Shown: positions 9,484 through 17,355 of the stretch, one piece after another
Numbering within the stretch: the first letter of the stretch is position 1
Layout of the letters: every line of letters starts with the position of its first letter
The notes under the pieces: model-generated
What the model was told of the DNA's origin: nothing
What the model saw: only the letters and a program-made list of their open reading frames with translations
Databases searched by the model: none
Source: Gordonia zhenghanii
GTDB lineage: Bacteria; Actinomycetota; Actinomycetes; Mycobacteriales; Mycobacteriaceae
NCBI RefSeq assembly: GCF_021738965.1
Contig: NZ_JAKKOQ010000013.1
Location: 1 to 64,000 of the forward strand
Length of the DNA stretch: 64,000 nt
Direction: 5' to 3'
Program-made: the position numbers and the translations under genes

Positions 9484-10920
9484 TCAGACCAGGTCTGCGG
9501 GAGCAGCGAGCCGGCCGCGGACGGCGGTCGCGGCCGCCACGGCAGGCGAGACGAGGTGGGTCCGGCCGCCCTTGCCCTGGCGACCTTCGAAATTGCGGTT
9601 GGACGTCGACGCGCAACGCTCCCCCGGCGACAACTGATCGGGGTTCATCCCCAAGCACATCGAACAACCGGCCATCCGCCAGTCGGCGCCCGCCGCCGTG
9701 AAGATCTCGCCGAGTCCCTCTTCTTCGGCCTGAGCACGCACCTTCATCGATCCGGGGACGATCAGCATGCGCATCCCATCGGCCACCTTGCGGCCGGTCA
9801 GGATCTCGGCGACCGAGCGCAGGTCCTCGATACGACCGTTGGTGCACGACCCCACGAACACCGTGTCGACTTCGACGTCGCGCAGCGGGGTTCCCGGAGT
9901 CAGCCCCATGTACTCGATCGCACGGGCTGCAGCGGAGGACTCGTTCTCGTCGACGATGTCGGCGGGATCGGGAACGCTCGCGCCCAGCGGCAGGCCTTGG
10001 CCCGGGTTGGTACCCCAGGTGACGAACGGGGTCAGCTGGGAAGCGTCGATGCGGACTTCGCGGTCGAACTCGGCCCCGTCGTCGGTACGCAGACTGTCCC
10101 AGTACTCGACGGCCGCATCCCAGTCGTCGCCCTGCGGCGCGTTCGGGCGACCCTTGAGGAACTCGTAGGTCGTCGCGTCGGGGGCGATCATGCCCGCACG
10201 TGCACCGGCCTCGATCGACATGTTGCAGATCGTCATGCGCGCTTCCATCGACAAGCTCTCGATGGCCGAGCCGCGGTACTCCAGGACGTGCCCCTGGCCG
10301 CCGCCGGTCCCGATCTCGGCGATCACCGCAAGGATCAAGTCCTTGCTCGTCACGCCGTCGGGCAGTTCGCCGTCCACGGTGATGGCCATGGTCTTGAATG
10401 GGCGCAACGACAGCGTCTGGGTGGCCATCACATGTTCGACCTCGGAGGTGCCGATGCCCATGGCGAGGGCTCCGAACGCACCGTGCGTCGACGTGTGGCT
10501 GTCGCCGCAGACCACCGTCATGCCCGGCTGGGTCAGCCCGAGCTGAGGTCCGACGACGTGCACGATCCCCTGCTCGGCGTCGCCCATCGGGTGCAGGCGG
10601 ACGCCGAACTCCTCGCAGTTGCGACGCAGGGTCTCGACCTGCAGCGCGGACACCTGGTCGGCGATCGGGCTGAAGATGTCCGTCGTCGGGACGTTGTGGT
10701 CCTCGGTCGCGATGGTCAGGTCCGGGCGGCGGAGCTTGCGACCCGCCACGCGGAGACCGTCGAAGGCCTGCGGGCTGGTCACCTCGTGGACGAGGTGGAG
10801 GTCGATGTAGATCAGGTCCGGATTCGCATTGCCGTGCGCGTCCACTTCACCGGGCACCACGACGTGGTCGTCCCACACCTTCTCGGCCAGCGTGCGCGGC
10901 TTCGCGTTCTTGTCACTCAT
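9484..10920 (-). CDS. leuC: 3-isopropylmalate dehydratase large subunit
   Basis: LeuC, 478 aa, an aconitase-fold enzyme carrying a [4Fe-4S] cluster. Cluster ligands are the Cys of [10 protein letters not shown] and the two Cys of [12 protein letters not shown]. Active-site segments include [14 protein letters not shown] near the start and [14 protein letters not shown]. It heads leuCD and is divergent from an IclR regulator across 77 bp, the arrangement in which LtbR/NdgR regulators control leuCD in related actinobacteria. Confidence 0.97.
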   Translation of the reverse strand: MSDKNAKPRTLAEKVWDDHVVVPGEVDAHGNANPDLIYIDLHLVHEVTSPQAFDGLRVAGRKLRRPDLTIATEDHNVPTTDIFSPIADQVSALQVETLRRNCEEFGVRLHPMGDAEQGIVHVVGPQLGLTQPGMTVVCGDSHTSTHGAFGALAMGIGTSEVEHVMATQTLSLRPFKTMAITVDGELPDGVTSKDLILAVIAEIGTGGGQGHVLEYRGSAIESLSMEARMTICNMSIEAGARAGMIAPDATTYEFLKGRPNAPQGDDWDAAVEYWDSLRTDDGAEFDREVRIDASQLTPFVTWGTNPGQGLPLGASVPDPADIVDENESSAAARAIEYMGLTPGTPLRDVEVDTVFVGSCTNGRIEDLRSVAEILTGRKVADGMRMLIVPGSMKVRAQAEEEGLGEIFTAAGADWRMAGCSMCLGMNPDQLSPGERCASTSNRNFEGRQGKGGRTHLVSPAVAAATAVRGRLAAPADLV

Positions 10921-10963
10921 GAGCCACTCGGTTCTTTCCTTCGACGGGCCGCCCCGCCGATAC

Positions 10964-10991
10964 TTGATCTCATTATTTGGACAGCTAGTAT
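10964..10991 (+). promoter_or_regulatory. Promoter of the IclR regulator, predicting a leaderless mRNA
   Basis: A TTGATC box at 10964-10969, a 16-nt spacer and TAGTAT at 10986-10991. Transcription would begin six or seven bases later, at or beside the A of the ATG at 10998, so the mRNA would lack a 5' untranslated region. The site lies in the 77-bp space shared with leuC, where the encoded regulator would be expected to bind. Confidence 0.55.
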
Positions 10992-10997
10992 CGTCCT

Positions 10998-11699
10998 ATG
11001 GGAAAGGATAGCGGAATCGGCGTGCTCGACAAATCCGTGGCGGTCTTGCACACCGTCTCGGCCGCACCACGCAACCTCAACGAACTGTGCGAGGCCACCG
11101 GGCTGCCTCGCGCCACCGCACACCGCCTCGCCGTAGGACTAGAGGTCCACGAGTTCCTCACCCGAGACGACTCCGGACGGTGGGTCCCCGGTCCGGCGCT
11201 CGCTCGGCTCGCCGCGACCGCACACGACCATGTGCGCGAAGCCGCTCTGCTGGTACTTCCCGGGCTGCAGGAGTCCACCGGCGAGTCCGTTCAACTGTAT
11301 CGCCGCGAAGGCGCAGTCCGCGTGTGCATCGCCGCGTCGGAACCGCCGACCGGCTTGCGCGACACCGTTCCTGTCGGGACCCGACTCACCATGGCTGCCG
11401 GATCTGCGGCCAAGGTCCTCGCCGCGTGGGCCGCCCCGGACACCCGCTCGATGCTCTTATTGGACGCCGCCTACACCGACCGCACCCTCGCCGACATCCG
11501 GCGACGCGGCTGGGCACACAGCGTCTCCGAACGAGTCGACGGCGTCGCGAGCGCGTCGGCACCGGTCTACGACTCGGCGGGCGACGTGATCGCGGCCGTG
11601 TCGATCTCCGGCCCGATCGGCCGATTGGGTCGCAAGCCGGGCGAACGCTATGGCATGGAACTGATCTCGGCGGCTTCGGACATCAGCGCCCGATTGTGA
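10998..11699 (+). CDS. ltbR: IclR-family regulator of leuCD (LtbR/NdgR type)
   Basis: A 233-aa IclR-family protein: N-terminal winged helix (GVLDKSVAVLHTV, LNELCEATGLPRATAHRLA) and a C-terminal effector-binding domain (GESVQLYRREG, RLTMAAGSAAKVLAAW). In Corynebacterium LtbR, and in Streptomyces NdgR, the regulator is encoded divergently from leuCD and represses leucine (and tryptophan) genes; family and position both match. No strong ribosome-binding site precedes the ATG, in line with the leaderless promoter. The regulon is inferred from position, and the name rests on synteny. Confidence 0.85.
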   Translation: MGKDSGIGVLDKSVAVLHTVSAAPRNLNELCEATGLPRATAHRLAVGLEVHEFLTRDDSGRWVPGPALARLAATAHDHVREAALLVLPGLQESTGESVQLYRREGAVRVCIAASEPPTGLRDTVPVGTRLTMAAGSAAKVLAAWAAPDTRSMLLLDAAYTDRTLADIRRRGWAHSVSERVDGVASASAPVYDSAGDVIAAVSISGPIGRLGRKPGERYGMELISAASDISARL

Positions 11700-11714
11700 G
11701 TTACGTTCTCACAC

Positions 11715-12212
11715 ATGGGAACCAACCGACGCAGTGAGATCGTCATGTCCGACGACGAGGTCGAAGCGTTCATCACCGAGCACCGCACAGCGACCTTCGC
11801 GACGTACGGCAAGGACGGCATCCACCTGGTGGCCATGTGGTACGCCGTGATCGACGGCGAGATCTGGATCGAGACCAAGGCCAAGTCGCAGAAGGCCGTC
11901 AACCTGCGGCGTGACTCGCGGGTCACGGTGTCGATCGAAGACGGTCTCACCTACGACGCCCTCCGCGGCGTGAGCATCTCCGGCCACGCCGAGATCTACG
12001 ACGATTCCGACACGTGCCTGAAGGCCGGAATCGGCGTGTGGGAACGCTACAACGGGCCGTACACCGACGACCTGCGCCCCGCCGTCGAAGCCATGATGCA
12101 CAAGCGCGTCGCAGTCCGCGTCGTCGCCGACCGTGTCCGGTCGTGGGACCACCGCAGACTCGGACTCCCCGAGATGCCCCTCGCCGGCTCGACGGCGCAG
12201 TACTACGAGTAG
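11715..12212 (+). CDS. PPOX-class FMN/F420-binding split-barrel protein
   Basis: A 165-aa member of the pyridoxamine-5'-phosphate-oxidase-like split-barrel superfamily, similar in size and place to Rv2991. Visible signs are EHRTATFATYGKDGIHLVAM, the ETKAKSQKAVNLRRDSRVTV segment that contacts a flavin phosphate in relatives, and the C-terminal RSWDHRRLGLPEM. Mycobacterial relatives bind F420 or biliverdin, but the substrate here is unknown. A TACGTT box 7 nt before the ATG suggests another near-leaderless transcript. Confidence 0.8.
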   Translation: MGTNRRSEIVMSDDEVEAFITEHRTATFATYGKDGIHLVAMWYAVIDGEIWIETKAKSQKAVNLRRDSRVTVSIEDGLTYDALRGVSISGHAEIYDDSDTCLKAGIGVWERYNGPYTDDLRPAVEAMMHKRVAVRVVADRVRSWDHRRLGLPEMPLAGSTAQYYE

Positions 12213-12244
12213 GCGCGAGTGGCCGAACAGTCGTCCGGGAAATC

Positions 12245-12289
12245 AACGCTGTAGTTTGCTGCCAGTATGTGGCAGCAAACTACAGCGTT
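12245..12289. repeat. 20-bp perfect inverted repeat with 5-nt loop
   Basis: Left arm 12245-12264 (AACGCTGTAGTTTGCTGCCA) and right arm 12270-12289 are exact reverse complements around the loop GTATG. It is AT-richer than its surroundings and lies 32 bp after the PPOX gene stop, next to a copy of the dispersed GTCTCGACTCC repeat. It could form a strong RNA hairpin, though no U-tract follows on the plus strand. Its role is unknown. Confidence 0.9.
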
Positions 12290-12291
12290 GC

Positions 12292-12344
12292 GGTCTCGAC
12301 TCCGCTCGACCAGCGGGGGTGCGTCTCGACTCCGCTCGACCAGC
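12292..12344. repeat. Two copies of the dispersed GTCTCGACTCC repeat
   Basis: Two direct copies of the core GTCTCGACTCCGCTCGACC, at about 12293-12314 and 12323-12344, in the gap between the PPOX gene and tRNA-Glu. They belong to the family seen at 91-288. Confidence 0.85.
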
Positions 12345-12358
12345 AGATAGAGAGAAGA

Positions 12359-12390
12359 AGAAGACCCTCACCGGATGATGAGGGTCTTCT
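12359..12390 (-). terminator. Rho-independent terminator of the tRNA transcript
   Basis: Twelve-base arms, AGAAGACCCTCA at 12359-12370 and its complement at 12379-12390, with an 8-nt loop. On the minus strand the hairpin begins 6 bp after the tRNA-Glu 3' end and is followed by a pyrimidine-rich run (TCTTCTTCTC). Confidence 0.85.
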
Positions 12391-12395
12391 CGCTG

Positions 12396-12468
12396 TAGCC
12401 CCGACGGGATTCGAACCCGCGCTACCGCCTTGAGAGGGCGGCGTCCTAGGCCGCTAGACGACGGGGCC
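12396..12468 (-). tRNA. tRNA-Glu (anticodon CTC)
   Basis: A 73-nt cloverleaf. The 7-bp acceptor stem is GGCCCCG with CGGGGCT. The anticodon stem CCGCC/GGCGG encloses the loop CTCTCAA with anticodon CTC. The T-arm has GGTTCGAATCC. No CCA is encoded. It lies with tRNA-Gln and next to gltX, the enzyme that charges it, as gluT does in M. tuberculosis. Confidence 0.96.
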
Positions 12469-12518
12469 CTAGAACAACTCTTCAATTGTAAAGTTCACAA
12501 ATCGCTCCGCGAACTTCG

Positions 12519-12590
12519 CTGGGGTACCAGGACTCGAACCTAGAATGGCGGTACCAGAAACCGCTGTGTTGCCAATTACACCATACCCCA
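12519..12590 (-). tRNA. tRNA-Gln (anticodon CTG)
   Basis: A 72-nt cloverleaf with acceptor stem TGGGGTA/TACCCCA, anticodon stem GCGGT/ACCGC, loop TTCTGGT (anticodon CTG) and T-arm GGTTCGAGTCC; discriminator G, no encoded CCA. It sits 50 bp upstream of tRNA-Glu, and the two are probably one transcript ending at 12359. Since gatA, gatB and gatC are in this window, it is likely charged with Glu by GltX and then amidated. Confidence 0.96.
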
Positions 12591-12693
12591 AGGGATTTGA
12601 CCCGGACTGCGTCGGTCACCGTGAGTGGACCGGCGCTTTCCTGGCCGGGGAGTACATTACCAACAACCCCACCCCTGAGCGCAAATCGTCTGG

Positions 12694-14178
12694 TCAGGCC
12701 TGATTCTGCGCGACCTCACGGGCCATCCGGAGGCGAGCGAGACTCTTCTCTCGACCCAGGAGCTCCATCGACTCGTAGAGAGGCGGGCTCACGGCCGCGC
12801 CGGTCACACCCACGCGGATCGGACCGAACGCCTTACGCGGCTTTAGCTCCAACCCGTCGACCAGCGCCGTCTTGAGCGTCTCCTCCAACCGAGGCGTCTC
12901 CCACGTCTCCAATGCCTCGCACGCAGCGATCGCAGCATCGAGGACCGGCACCGCGTCGGCTCCGAGATTCTTGGCGGCCGACTTCTCGTCGAACGCGAAG
13001 TCGGCGTCGTCGACGTACAGGAACTTGATGAGCGCCCACGCGTCGCCGAGCACCTGAATACGCGTCTGCACGAGCTCAGCGACCGCAGCGAACTGCTGGT
13101 CGTCGATCGGCTCGACGAGTTCGCCTCGGCCGATCAGGAACGTACGAAGTCGGGCCGCGAAGTCAGCGGGCTCCAGCCGACGCAGATGCTCCGCGTTGAT
13201 GGCGTCCGCCTTCTTCTGGTCGAATCGCGCCGGGTTCGAGTTGACGTTGCGGACGTCGAAAGCCTCGATCATCTCGTCGAGACCGAAGACGTCCTCGTCG
13301 CCGGAGAATCCCCAGCCGAGCAGCGCCAGATAATTGAGCAGCCCCTCGGGGATGAAGCCGCGGTCACGATGATGGAACAGACTCGACTGCGGGTCGCGCT
13401 TGGAGAGCTTCTTGTTGCCCTCCCCCATCACGAACGGAAGATGCGCGAACTCGGGCACCGCGTCGGCGACACCGATCCGGATCAACGCGCCGTACAACGC
13501 GATCTGCCGCGGCGTTGACGACAGCAGGTCCTCGCCGCGAAGCACGTGCGTGATCTTCATCATCGCGTCGTCCACCGGGTTGACCAAGGTGTACAACGGC
13601 TTACCGTTGCCGCGCGTCAACGCGAAGTCCGGGACCGTGCCCGCCTTGATCGTCGTGGTGCCGCGCACCATGTCGTCCCACGCGATGTCCTCGGCAGGCA
13701 TCCGCAGACGCACCACCGCGTTGCGCCCTTCGGCCCGGTACGCCTCGCGCTGCTCGTCGGTGAGGTCACGGTCGAAGTTGTCGTACCCGAGCTTCGGGTC
13801 GCGGCCTGCCGCCTTGTGTCGCTCCTCGACCTCCTCGGGCGTCGAGAACGCCTCGTACGCTTCGCCGGACTCGAGCAGTCGGGCGACGACGTCCAGGTAG
13901 ATCTGCGTGCGCTCGGACTGGCGGTACGGCCCGTACTCGCCGCCGACCTCGGGACCCTCGTCCCACTCGAGACCCAGCCAGCGCAGAGCGTCGAGGATGG
14001 CGTCGTACGACTCCTGGCTGTCACGCGCGGCGTCGGTGTCCTCGATACGGAACACGAACGTCCCGCCGGCGTGCCGGGCCTGCGCGAAGTTGAACAGGGC
14101 CGTGCGCACGAGGCCGACGTGCGGGGTCCCGGTGGGAGACGGACAGAAGCGGACGCGAACGTTGTCAGCACTTGTCAT
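12694..14178 (-). CDS. gltX: Glutamyl-tRNA synthetase
   Basis: Class I synthetase, 494 aa. The HIGH-type signature is in [18 protein letters not shown] near the N-terminus and the KMSKS-type signature is KKLSKRD. The C-terminal third is the helical anticodon-binding domain. It charges tRNA-Glu and, in organisms using GatCAB, also misacylates tRNA-Gln. It lies directly upstream of the tRNA-Gln and tRNA-Glu genes on the same strand, as in mycobacteria. Confidence 0.97.
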   Translation of the reverse strand: MTSADNVRVRFCPSPTGTPHVGLVRTALFNFAQARHAGGTFVFRIEDTDAARDSQESYDAILDALRWLGLEWDEGPEVGGEYGPYRQSERTQIYLDVVARLLESGEAYEAFSTPEEVEERHKAAGRDPKLGYDNFDRDLTDEQREAYRAEGRNAVVRLRMPAEDIAWDDMVRGTTTIKAGTVPDFALTRGNGKPLYTLVNPVDDAMMKITHVLRGEDLLSSTPRQIALYGALIRIGVADAVPEFAHLPFVMGEGNKKLSKRDPQSSLFHHRDRGFIPEGLLNYLALLGWGFSGDEDVFGLDEMIEAFDVRNVNSNPARFDQKKADAINAEHLRRLEPADFAARLRTFLIGRGELVEPIDDQQFAAVAELVQTRIQVLGDAWALIKFLYVDDADFAFDEKSAAKNLGADAVPVLDAAIAACEALETWETPRLEETLKTALVDGLELKPRKAFGPIRVGVTGAAVSPPLYESMELLGREKSLARLRMAREVAQNQA

Positions 14179-14232
14179 GCAGGTCAGCCTATGTCATCGA
14201 CCGGATACTACGTCGAGCAGGGCGGACCTTCA

Positions 14233-14262
14233 TTGACTCGATTGTTCTAGTTGAACTAGAAT
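14233..14262 (+). promoter_or_regulatory. Promoter with overlapping palindromic operator (GntR autoregulation)
   Basis: TTGACT at 14233-14238, an 18-nt spacer and TAGAAT at 14257-14262. The perfect palindrome TTCTAGTTGAACTAGAA (14245-14261) covers the spacer and most of the -10 box, where a repressor would block RNA polymerase. The predicted start of transcription falls at the GTG start codon of the GntR gene (14269), implying a leaderless mRNA. Confidence 0.7.
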
Positions 14263-14268
14263 ACTTTC

Positions 14269-14628
14269 GTGCTTGTCGACATCGATCCCACCAGCGACGC
14301 GCCGATCTTCACCCAGATCGCCGACAGCGTCCGTTCGGACGTGGCCGCCGGGCGTTCGGGGGCAGGCGACCGCCTGCCGTCCGCCCGGGATCTCGCGTCC
14401 GCGCTCGAGGTGAACGTCCACACCGTCCTGCACGCCTACCAACAGTTGCGCGACGAAGGCCTCGTCGAACTCCGCCGTGGACGTGGCGCCGTACTCACGG
14501 CCGCCGCCGACACTCTGTCGGCCGTCCACGACGACATCACCGCCCTCGCAGCCAAAGCCATCTCCGCGGGCCTGAGTCCAGAGACTCTGTCCGCCCTCGT
14601 CAAGGAGGCAACCCGTGCACTCGACTGA
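14269..14628 (+). CDS. Small GntR-family (YtrA-type) repressor
   Basis: A 119-aa protein consisting of a GntR winged helix (about residues 10-75: IFTQIADSVRSDVAAG, LPSARDLASALEVNVHTVLHAYQQLRDEG) and a short helical C-terminus, the size and plan of YtrA-subfamily regulators. Such proteins usually control an adjacent membrane operon and themselves. The next gene, a DUF1648 membrane protein, overlaps this one by 14 bp and is the likely target. The operator at 14245-14261 fits autorepression. Confidence 0.9.
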   Translation: MLVDIDPTSDAPIFTQIADSVRSDVAAGRSGAGDRLPSARDLASALEVNVHTVLHAYQQLRDEGLVELRRGRGAVLTAAADTLSAVHDDITALAAKAISAGLSPETLSALVKEATRALD

Positions 14629-15601
14629 CAACACCACCAGGCGCCGACTCGCCTACGTCGCCGTCGGATTCGTCACGCCCACGCTGGTGACACTGATCGC
14701 GGTAGTCGTGCAGATCATGTCGATGTCCGACCTACCCGACGAGGTCGCCGTGCACTGGAACGCCTCCGGCGACGCCGATCGATGGGGTTCGCCGTGGGTG
14801 ATGGTCGTGGCCGCGATCGTGTCCGGGCTCATCGCCGTCGGCATTTCCGCCGTCAATTATCGAGTCCTACGCGACGGCGCCACCGGCGGGACGTTCCGCT
14901 GGTTGTCGACGGCGTCCGCTGCATTGGCGACGGCGCTGGCAGTGGTCTTCGCGGGCGCCCTCGCCTCCCAGACCGACGGCGACACCTCGTCGCCGGTGTC
15001 GCTGATCGGAGCCGCGGCGATCGCGGCGGCCGTCGTCGGTGCGATCGGCTGGTACGTCCAGCCGTCCGACCCGCCGGCGGACCCCGGTAGCCCCGCAGAG
15101 CCCATGGGCCTGGCGCCCGGCCACCGTGCCGTGTGGCTGCACACCGAGACAGCGTCCCGCGCGATCCTTGTGCTGACCGGCCTCCTACTCGGCTTCGCCG
15201 TGGTCGTCGCACTGGTCACCTGGACGAACGGCGGTGCGGCGAGCGCCTTCTGGGCCGCAGTCGTCATCATCGTGGTCGCCGCCGCCGCGGTCGCGACCAT
15301 CGTGGGTTTCCACGTCCGCATCGACTCGTCCGGACTGACGCTCCGCTCGATCGCGGGCATCCCCCGCTGGCACGTTCCGGCGGACGACATCGAGGACGTA
15401 TCGGTCATCGACATCCGTGCGATCGGCGACTTCGGCGGCTACGGAATCCGCTTGGCACGAGGCCGAACGGGGATCGTGCTGCGCTCCGGACCAGCCGTCT
15501 TGATCACTCGAGTCGACGGACGACCCCTCGTCATCACCCTCTCCGACGCCGCCACGGCAGCAGCGCTGCTCGCAGTCGTCGCCGTGCGTGCCCGAGACTG
15601 A
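14615..15601 (+). CDS. DUF1648 (SdpI-related) integral membrane protein
   Basis: A 328-aa membrane protein. The N-terminal DUF1648 module is recognisable from DLPDEVAVHWNASGDADRWGS. Further hydrophobic segments lie at about residues 10-32, 55-75, 95-118, 128-145, 185-205 and 213-232, and a C-terminal soluble domain follows. DUF1648 occurs in SdpI, the immunity protein against a Bacillus toxin, but most members have unknown roles. It is translationally coupled to the GntR repressor. Its last codons lie in the first copy of a 26-bp tandem repeat. Confidence 0.82.
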   Translation: MHSTDNTTRRRLAYVAVGFVTPTLVTLIAVVVQIMSMSDLPDEVAVHWNASGDADRWGSPWVMVVAAIVSGLIAVGISAVNYRVLRDGATGGTFRWLSTASAALATALAVVFAGALASQTDGDTSSPVSLIGAAAIAAAVVGAIGWYVQPSDPPADPGSPAEPMGLAPGHRAVWLHTETASRAILVLTGLLLGFAVVVALVTWTNGGAASAFWAAVVIIVVAAAAVATIVGFHVRIDSSGLTLRSIAGIPRWHVPADDIEDVSVIDIRAIGDFGGYGIRLARGRTGIVLRSGPAVLITRVDGRPLVITLSDAATAAALLAVVAVRARD

Positions 15602-15669
15602 CCTCCGCCGTGCGTGCCCGAGACTGACCTCCGCCGTGCGTGCCCGAGACTGACTTCCGCCGTGCGGCA
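15581..15669. repeat. 26-bp tandem repeat across a stop codon
   Basis: Three copies (15581-15606, 15607-15632, 15633-15658) plus a partial fourth. The first copy encodes the last residues and stop of the DUF1648 protein (GTGCGTGCCCGAGACTGA). The later copies repeat that coding end in the noncoding spacer; the third differs by one base. This looks like a recent slippage or unequal-recombination duplication. Confidence 0.9.
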
Positions 15670-15675
15670 GCAGGA

Positions 15676-16506
15676 CTAGACGGTCGTCAGGAACTCGATC
15701 AACAACGAGTTGACGGCTTCTGGGCGCTCCAGATATCCGAAGTGGCCCGCGTCGGCGATCTCTTCGTACCGCGCATCGGGGATCGCGTCGGCGACTTCGC
15801 GAGCCAAGAACACCGGAAGCGTCCGGTCGTCGGCGAATCCGACGACGAGGCACCGACGAGTGATGCCTCGATACGCGGCCAGCCGGTTCTGATCCCTCTC
15901 CGGAAGGTCGAGCTGCGCCCGCAGACCCGGCGTGTGCGACTGTCCGCCGAACCCGATGATGTCGAGCCAGTCGCGCGCCGACCGGTCGTCGGCGAGCGTC
16001 GCAGGCGACAGGTTCATGTGGGCACTGATGGCGGCGTAGAAGTCGTCGGGCAGTGTGCGACCGGCGTCGACCACGGCCTTCTCCCCCTCGTTGTACGCGG
16101 TGATCAACGGTGTCGGGCGTGCGTACGTGCCGAGCATGACGGCGGCGCGGACGAGTTCCGGGCGGCTCAGCGTCAGTTCCTGCGCGATGCGAGCCCCCAT
16201 CGAGGTCCCGATCACCACGGCAGGACCGCCGAAGTGCTCGATCACCGCAGCGGTGTCCGCCACCATGTCGGCGAGGGTGAAGCCCTCACCGCATTCGCTC
16301 GACGGTGCGATGCCTCGGTTGTCGAAGGTGACCACTCGATAGCCTGCCTTCACGAGTGCCGGCTGCTGGTGCGCGTGCCAGACGCGCCCCGGACTCCCGG
16401 TGCCCATCACCATGACGACGAGCGGACCCGTGCCGACCTCGGTACACGAGAGACTGACGTCGCCGTTCCGAACGACGGTCGGCGCGACGCGCCCCGGGCG
16501 GCTCAC
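15676..16506 (-). CDS. Alpha/beta-hydrolase
   Basis: A 276-aa single-domain alpha/beta hydrolase. The oxyanion strand is followed by VMGTGSPGRVWH, the nucleophile elbow is GTSMG, and the catalytic His is in DAGHFGYLERPEAV, close to the C-terminus. The substrate cannot be read from sequence; relatives include esterases and C-C bond hydrolases. Its GTG start overlaps the stop of the FAH-family gene by 4 bp, so the two probably act together, perhaps in degradation of an aromatic compound or a side product. Confidence 0.88.
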   Translation of the reverse strand: MSRPGRVAPTVVRNGDVSLSCTEVGTGPLVVMVMGTGSPGRVWHAHQQPALVKAGYRVVTFDNRGIAPSSECGEGFTLADMVADTAAVIEHFGGPAVVIGTSMGARIAQELTLSRPELVRAAVMLGTYARPTPLITAYNEGEKAVVDAGRTLPDDFYAAISAHMNLSPATLADDRSARDWLDIIGFGGQSHTPGLRAQLDLPERDQNRLAAYRGITRRCLVVGFADDRTLPVFLAREVADAIPDARYEEIADAGHFGYLERPEAVNSLLIEFLTTV

Positions 16507-17273
16507 TTGTCGATCACGGGGTTGACGAGCGCCCCGATGCCTTCCACTGAGACCGACACCGACTGTCCGGCGACCATCGGGCCGACGCCCTCCGGGGTGC
16601 CGGTCAGGATCACGTCACCCGGCAACAGGGTCATGACGCGCGAGACCCATTCGATGATGTCGCCGACGGAGTGCAACATCAGTGAGGTGCGGCTCGACTG
16701 CTTCGTGACGCCGTCCAGCTCCGTGCGGACGGCGACGTCGGACGGGTCGAAGTCGGTGACGATCCACGGACCGAGCGGGCAGAACGTGTCGTAGCCCTTG
16801 GCACGCGTCCATTGGCCGTCGTGCGCCTGCTGGTCGCGCGCGGTGACGTCGTTGGCGACGGTGTATCCGAGGATGACGTCCTTGGCCTTCGCCGCAGGCA
16901 CGTCCTTGCAGGGCCGGCCGATCACGACGGCGAGTTCGCCCTCGTAGTCGACGCGCTCCGACGACGGCGGACGGACGATCGGCACGCCCGGACCGATGAT
17001 CGACGTATTGGGCTTGGCGAAGATCACCGGGTCGGCGGGAGCCTCGCCGCCCATCTCAGCGGCGTGAGCTGCATAGTTCTTGCCGATGGCGATGATCTTG
17101 GTCGCCAGGATCGGGGCGAGGACACGGGTGTCCGCGAGCTTCCATTCACGTCCGGTGAACGTCGGATCACCGAACGGATGCTCCGCGATCTCCCGGGCCG
17201 TCTCCTGCCCTTCGGGGCCTTCGACGGCGACGAATGCGACGCCGTCCGGACTTGCGACTCGACCGAGTTTCAT
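16503..17273 (-). CDS. Fumarylacetoacetate-hydrolase family protein
   Basis: A 256-aa FAH-family enzyme, position equivalent of Rv2993c. Signatures are IIAIGKNYAAHAAEMG, FAKPNTSIIGPG, DYEGELAVVIGR (metal-binding acidic residues) and NDVTARDQQ. Family members hydrolyse or decarboxylate beta-keto acids, for example acylpyruvates or oxaloacetate. The start is MKLGRVA at 17273; the frame is open upstream but has no family similarity. It is divergent from the MFS transporter and followed by the overlapping alpha/beta hydrolase. Confidence 0.92.
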   Translation of the reverse strand: MKLGRVASPDGVAFVAVEGPEGQETAREIAEHPFGDPTFTGREWKLADTRVLAPILATKIIAIGKNYAAHAAEMGGEAPADPVIFAKPNTSIIGPGVPIVRPPSSERVDYEGELAVVIGRPCKDVPAAKAKDVILGYTVANDVTARDQQAHDGQWTRAKGYDTFCPLGPWIVTDFDPSDVAVRTELDGVTKQSSRTSLMLHSVGDIIEWVSRVMTLLPGDVILTGTPEGVGPMVAGQSVSVSVEGIGALVNPVIDK

Positions 17274-17309
17274 ATCCCGAAGACTATCGCACTGCCGATC
17301 GTGTTCTAC

Positions 17310-17322
17310 ACTGTGAAACAGT
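17310..17322. promoter_or_regulatory. Small palindrome between divergent FAH and MFS genes
   Basis: ACTGTGAAACAGT is a perfect inverted repeat with 5-bp arms in the 82-bp divergent spacer. It could be an operator for a local regulator, but no cognate regulator is adjacent. Confidence 0.35.
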
Positions 17323-17355
17323 AATCTCACAATTTGGAACTAAGGGAGGTGTTCG

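Noticed and set aside
9556..11136. Long plus-strand reading frame (526 codons) opposite leuC
   Set aside because: High-GC third-position bias keeps antisense frames open. leuC has complete family motifs on the other strand, and the antisense translation is Arg/His/Asp-rich without a domain.
12396..12590. Integrated element using the tRNA genes as attachment site
   Set aside because: No integrase, no duplicated tRNA 3' end and no foreign gene block next to the tRNAs.
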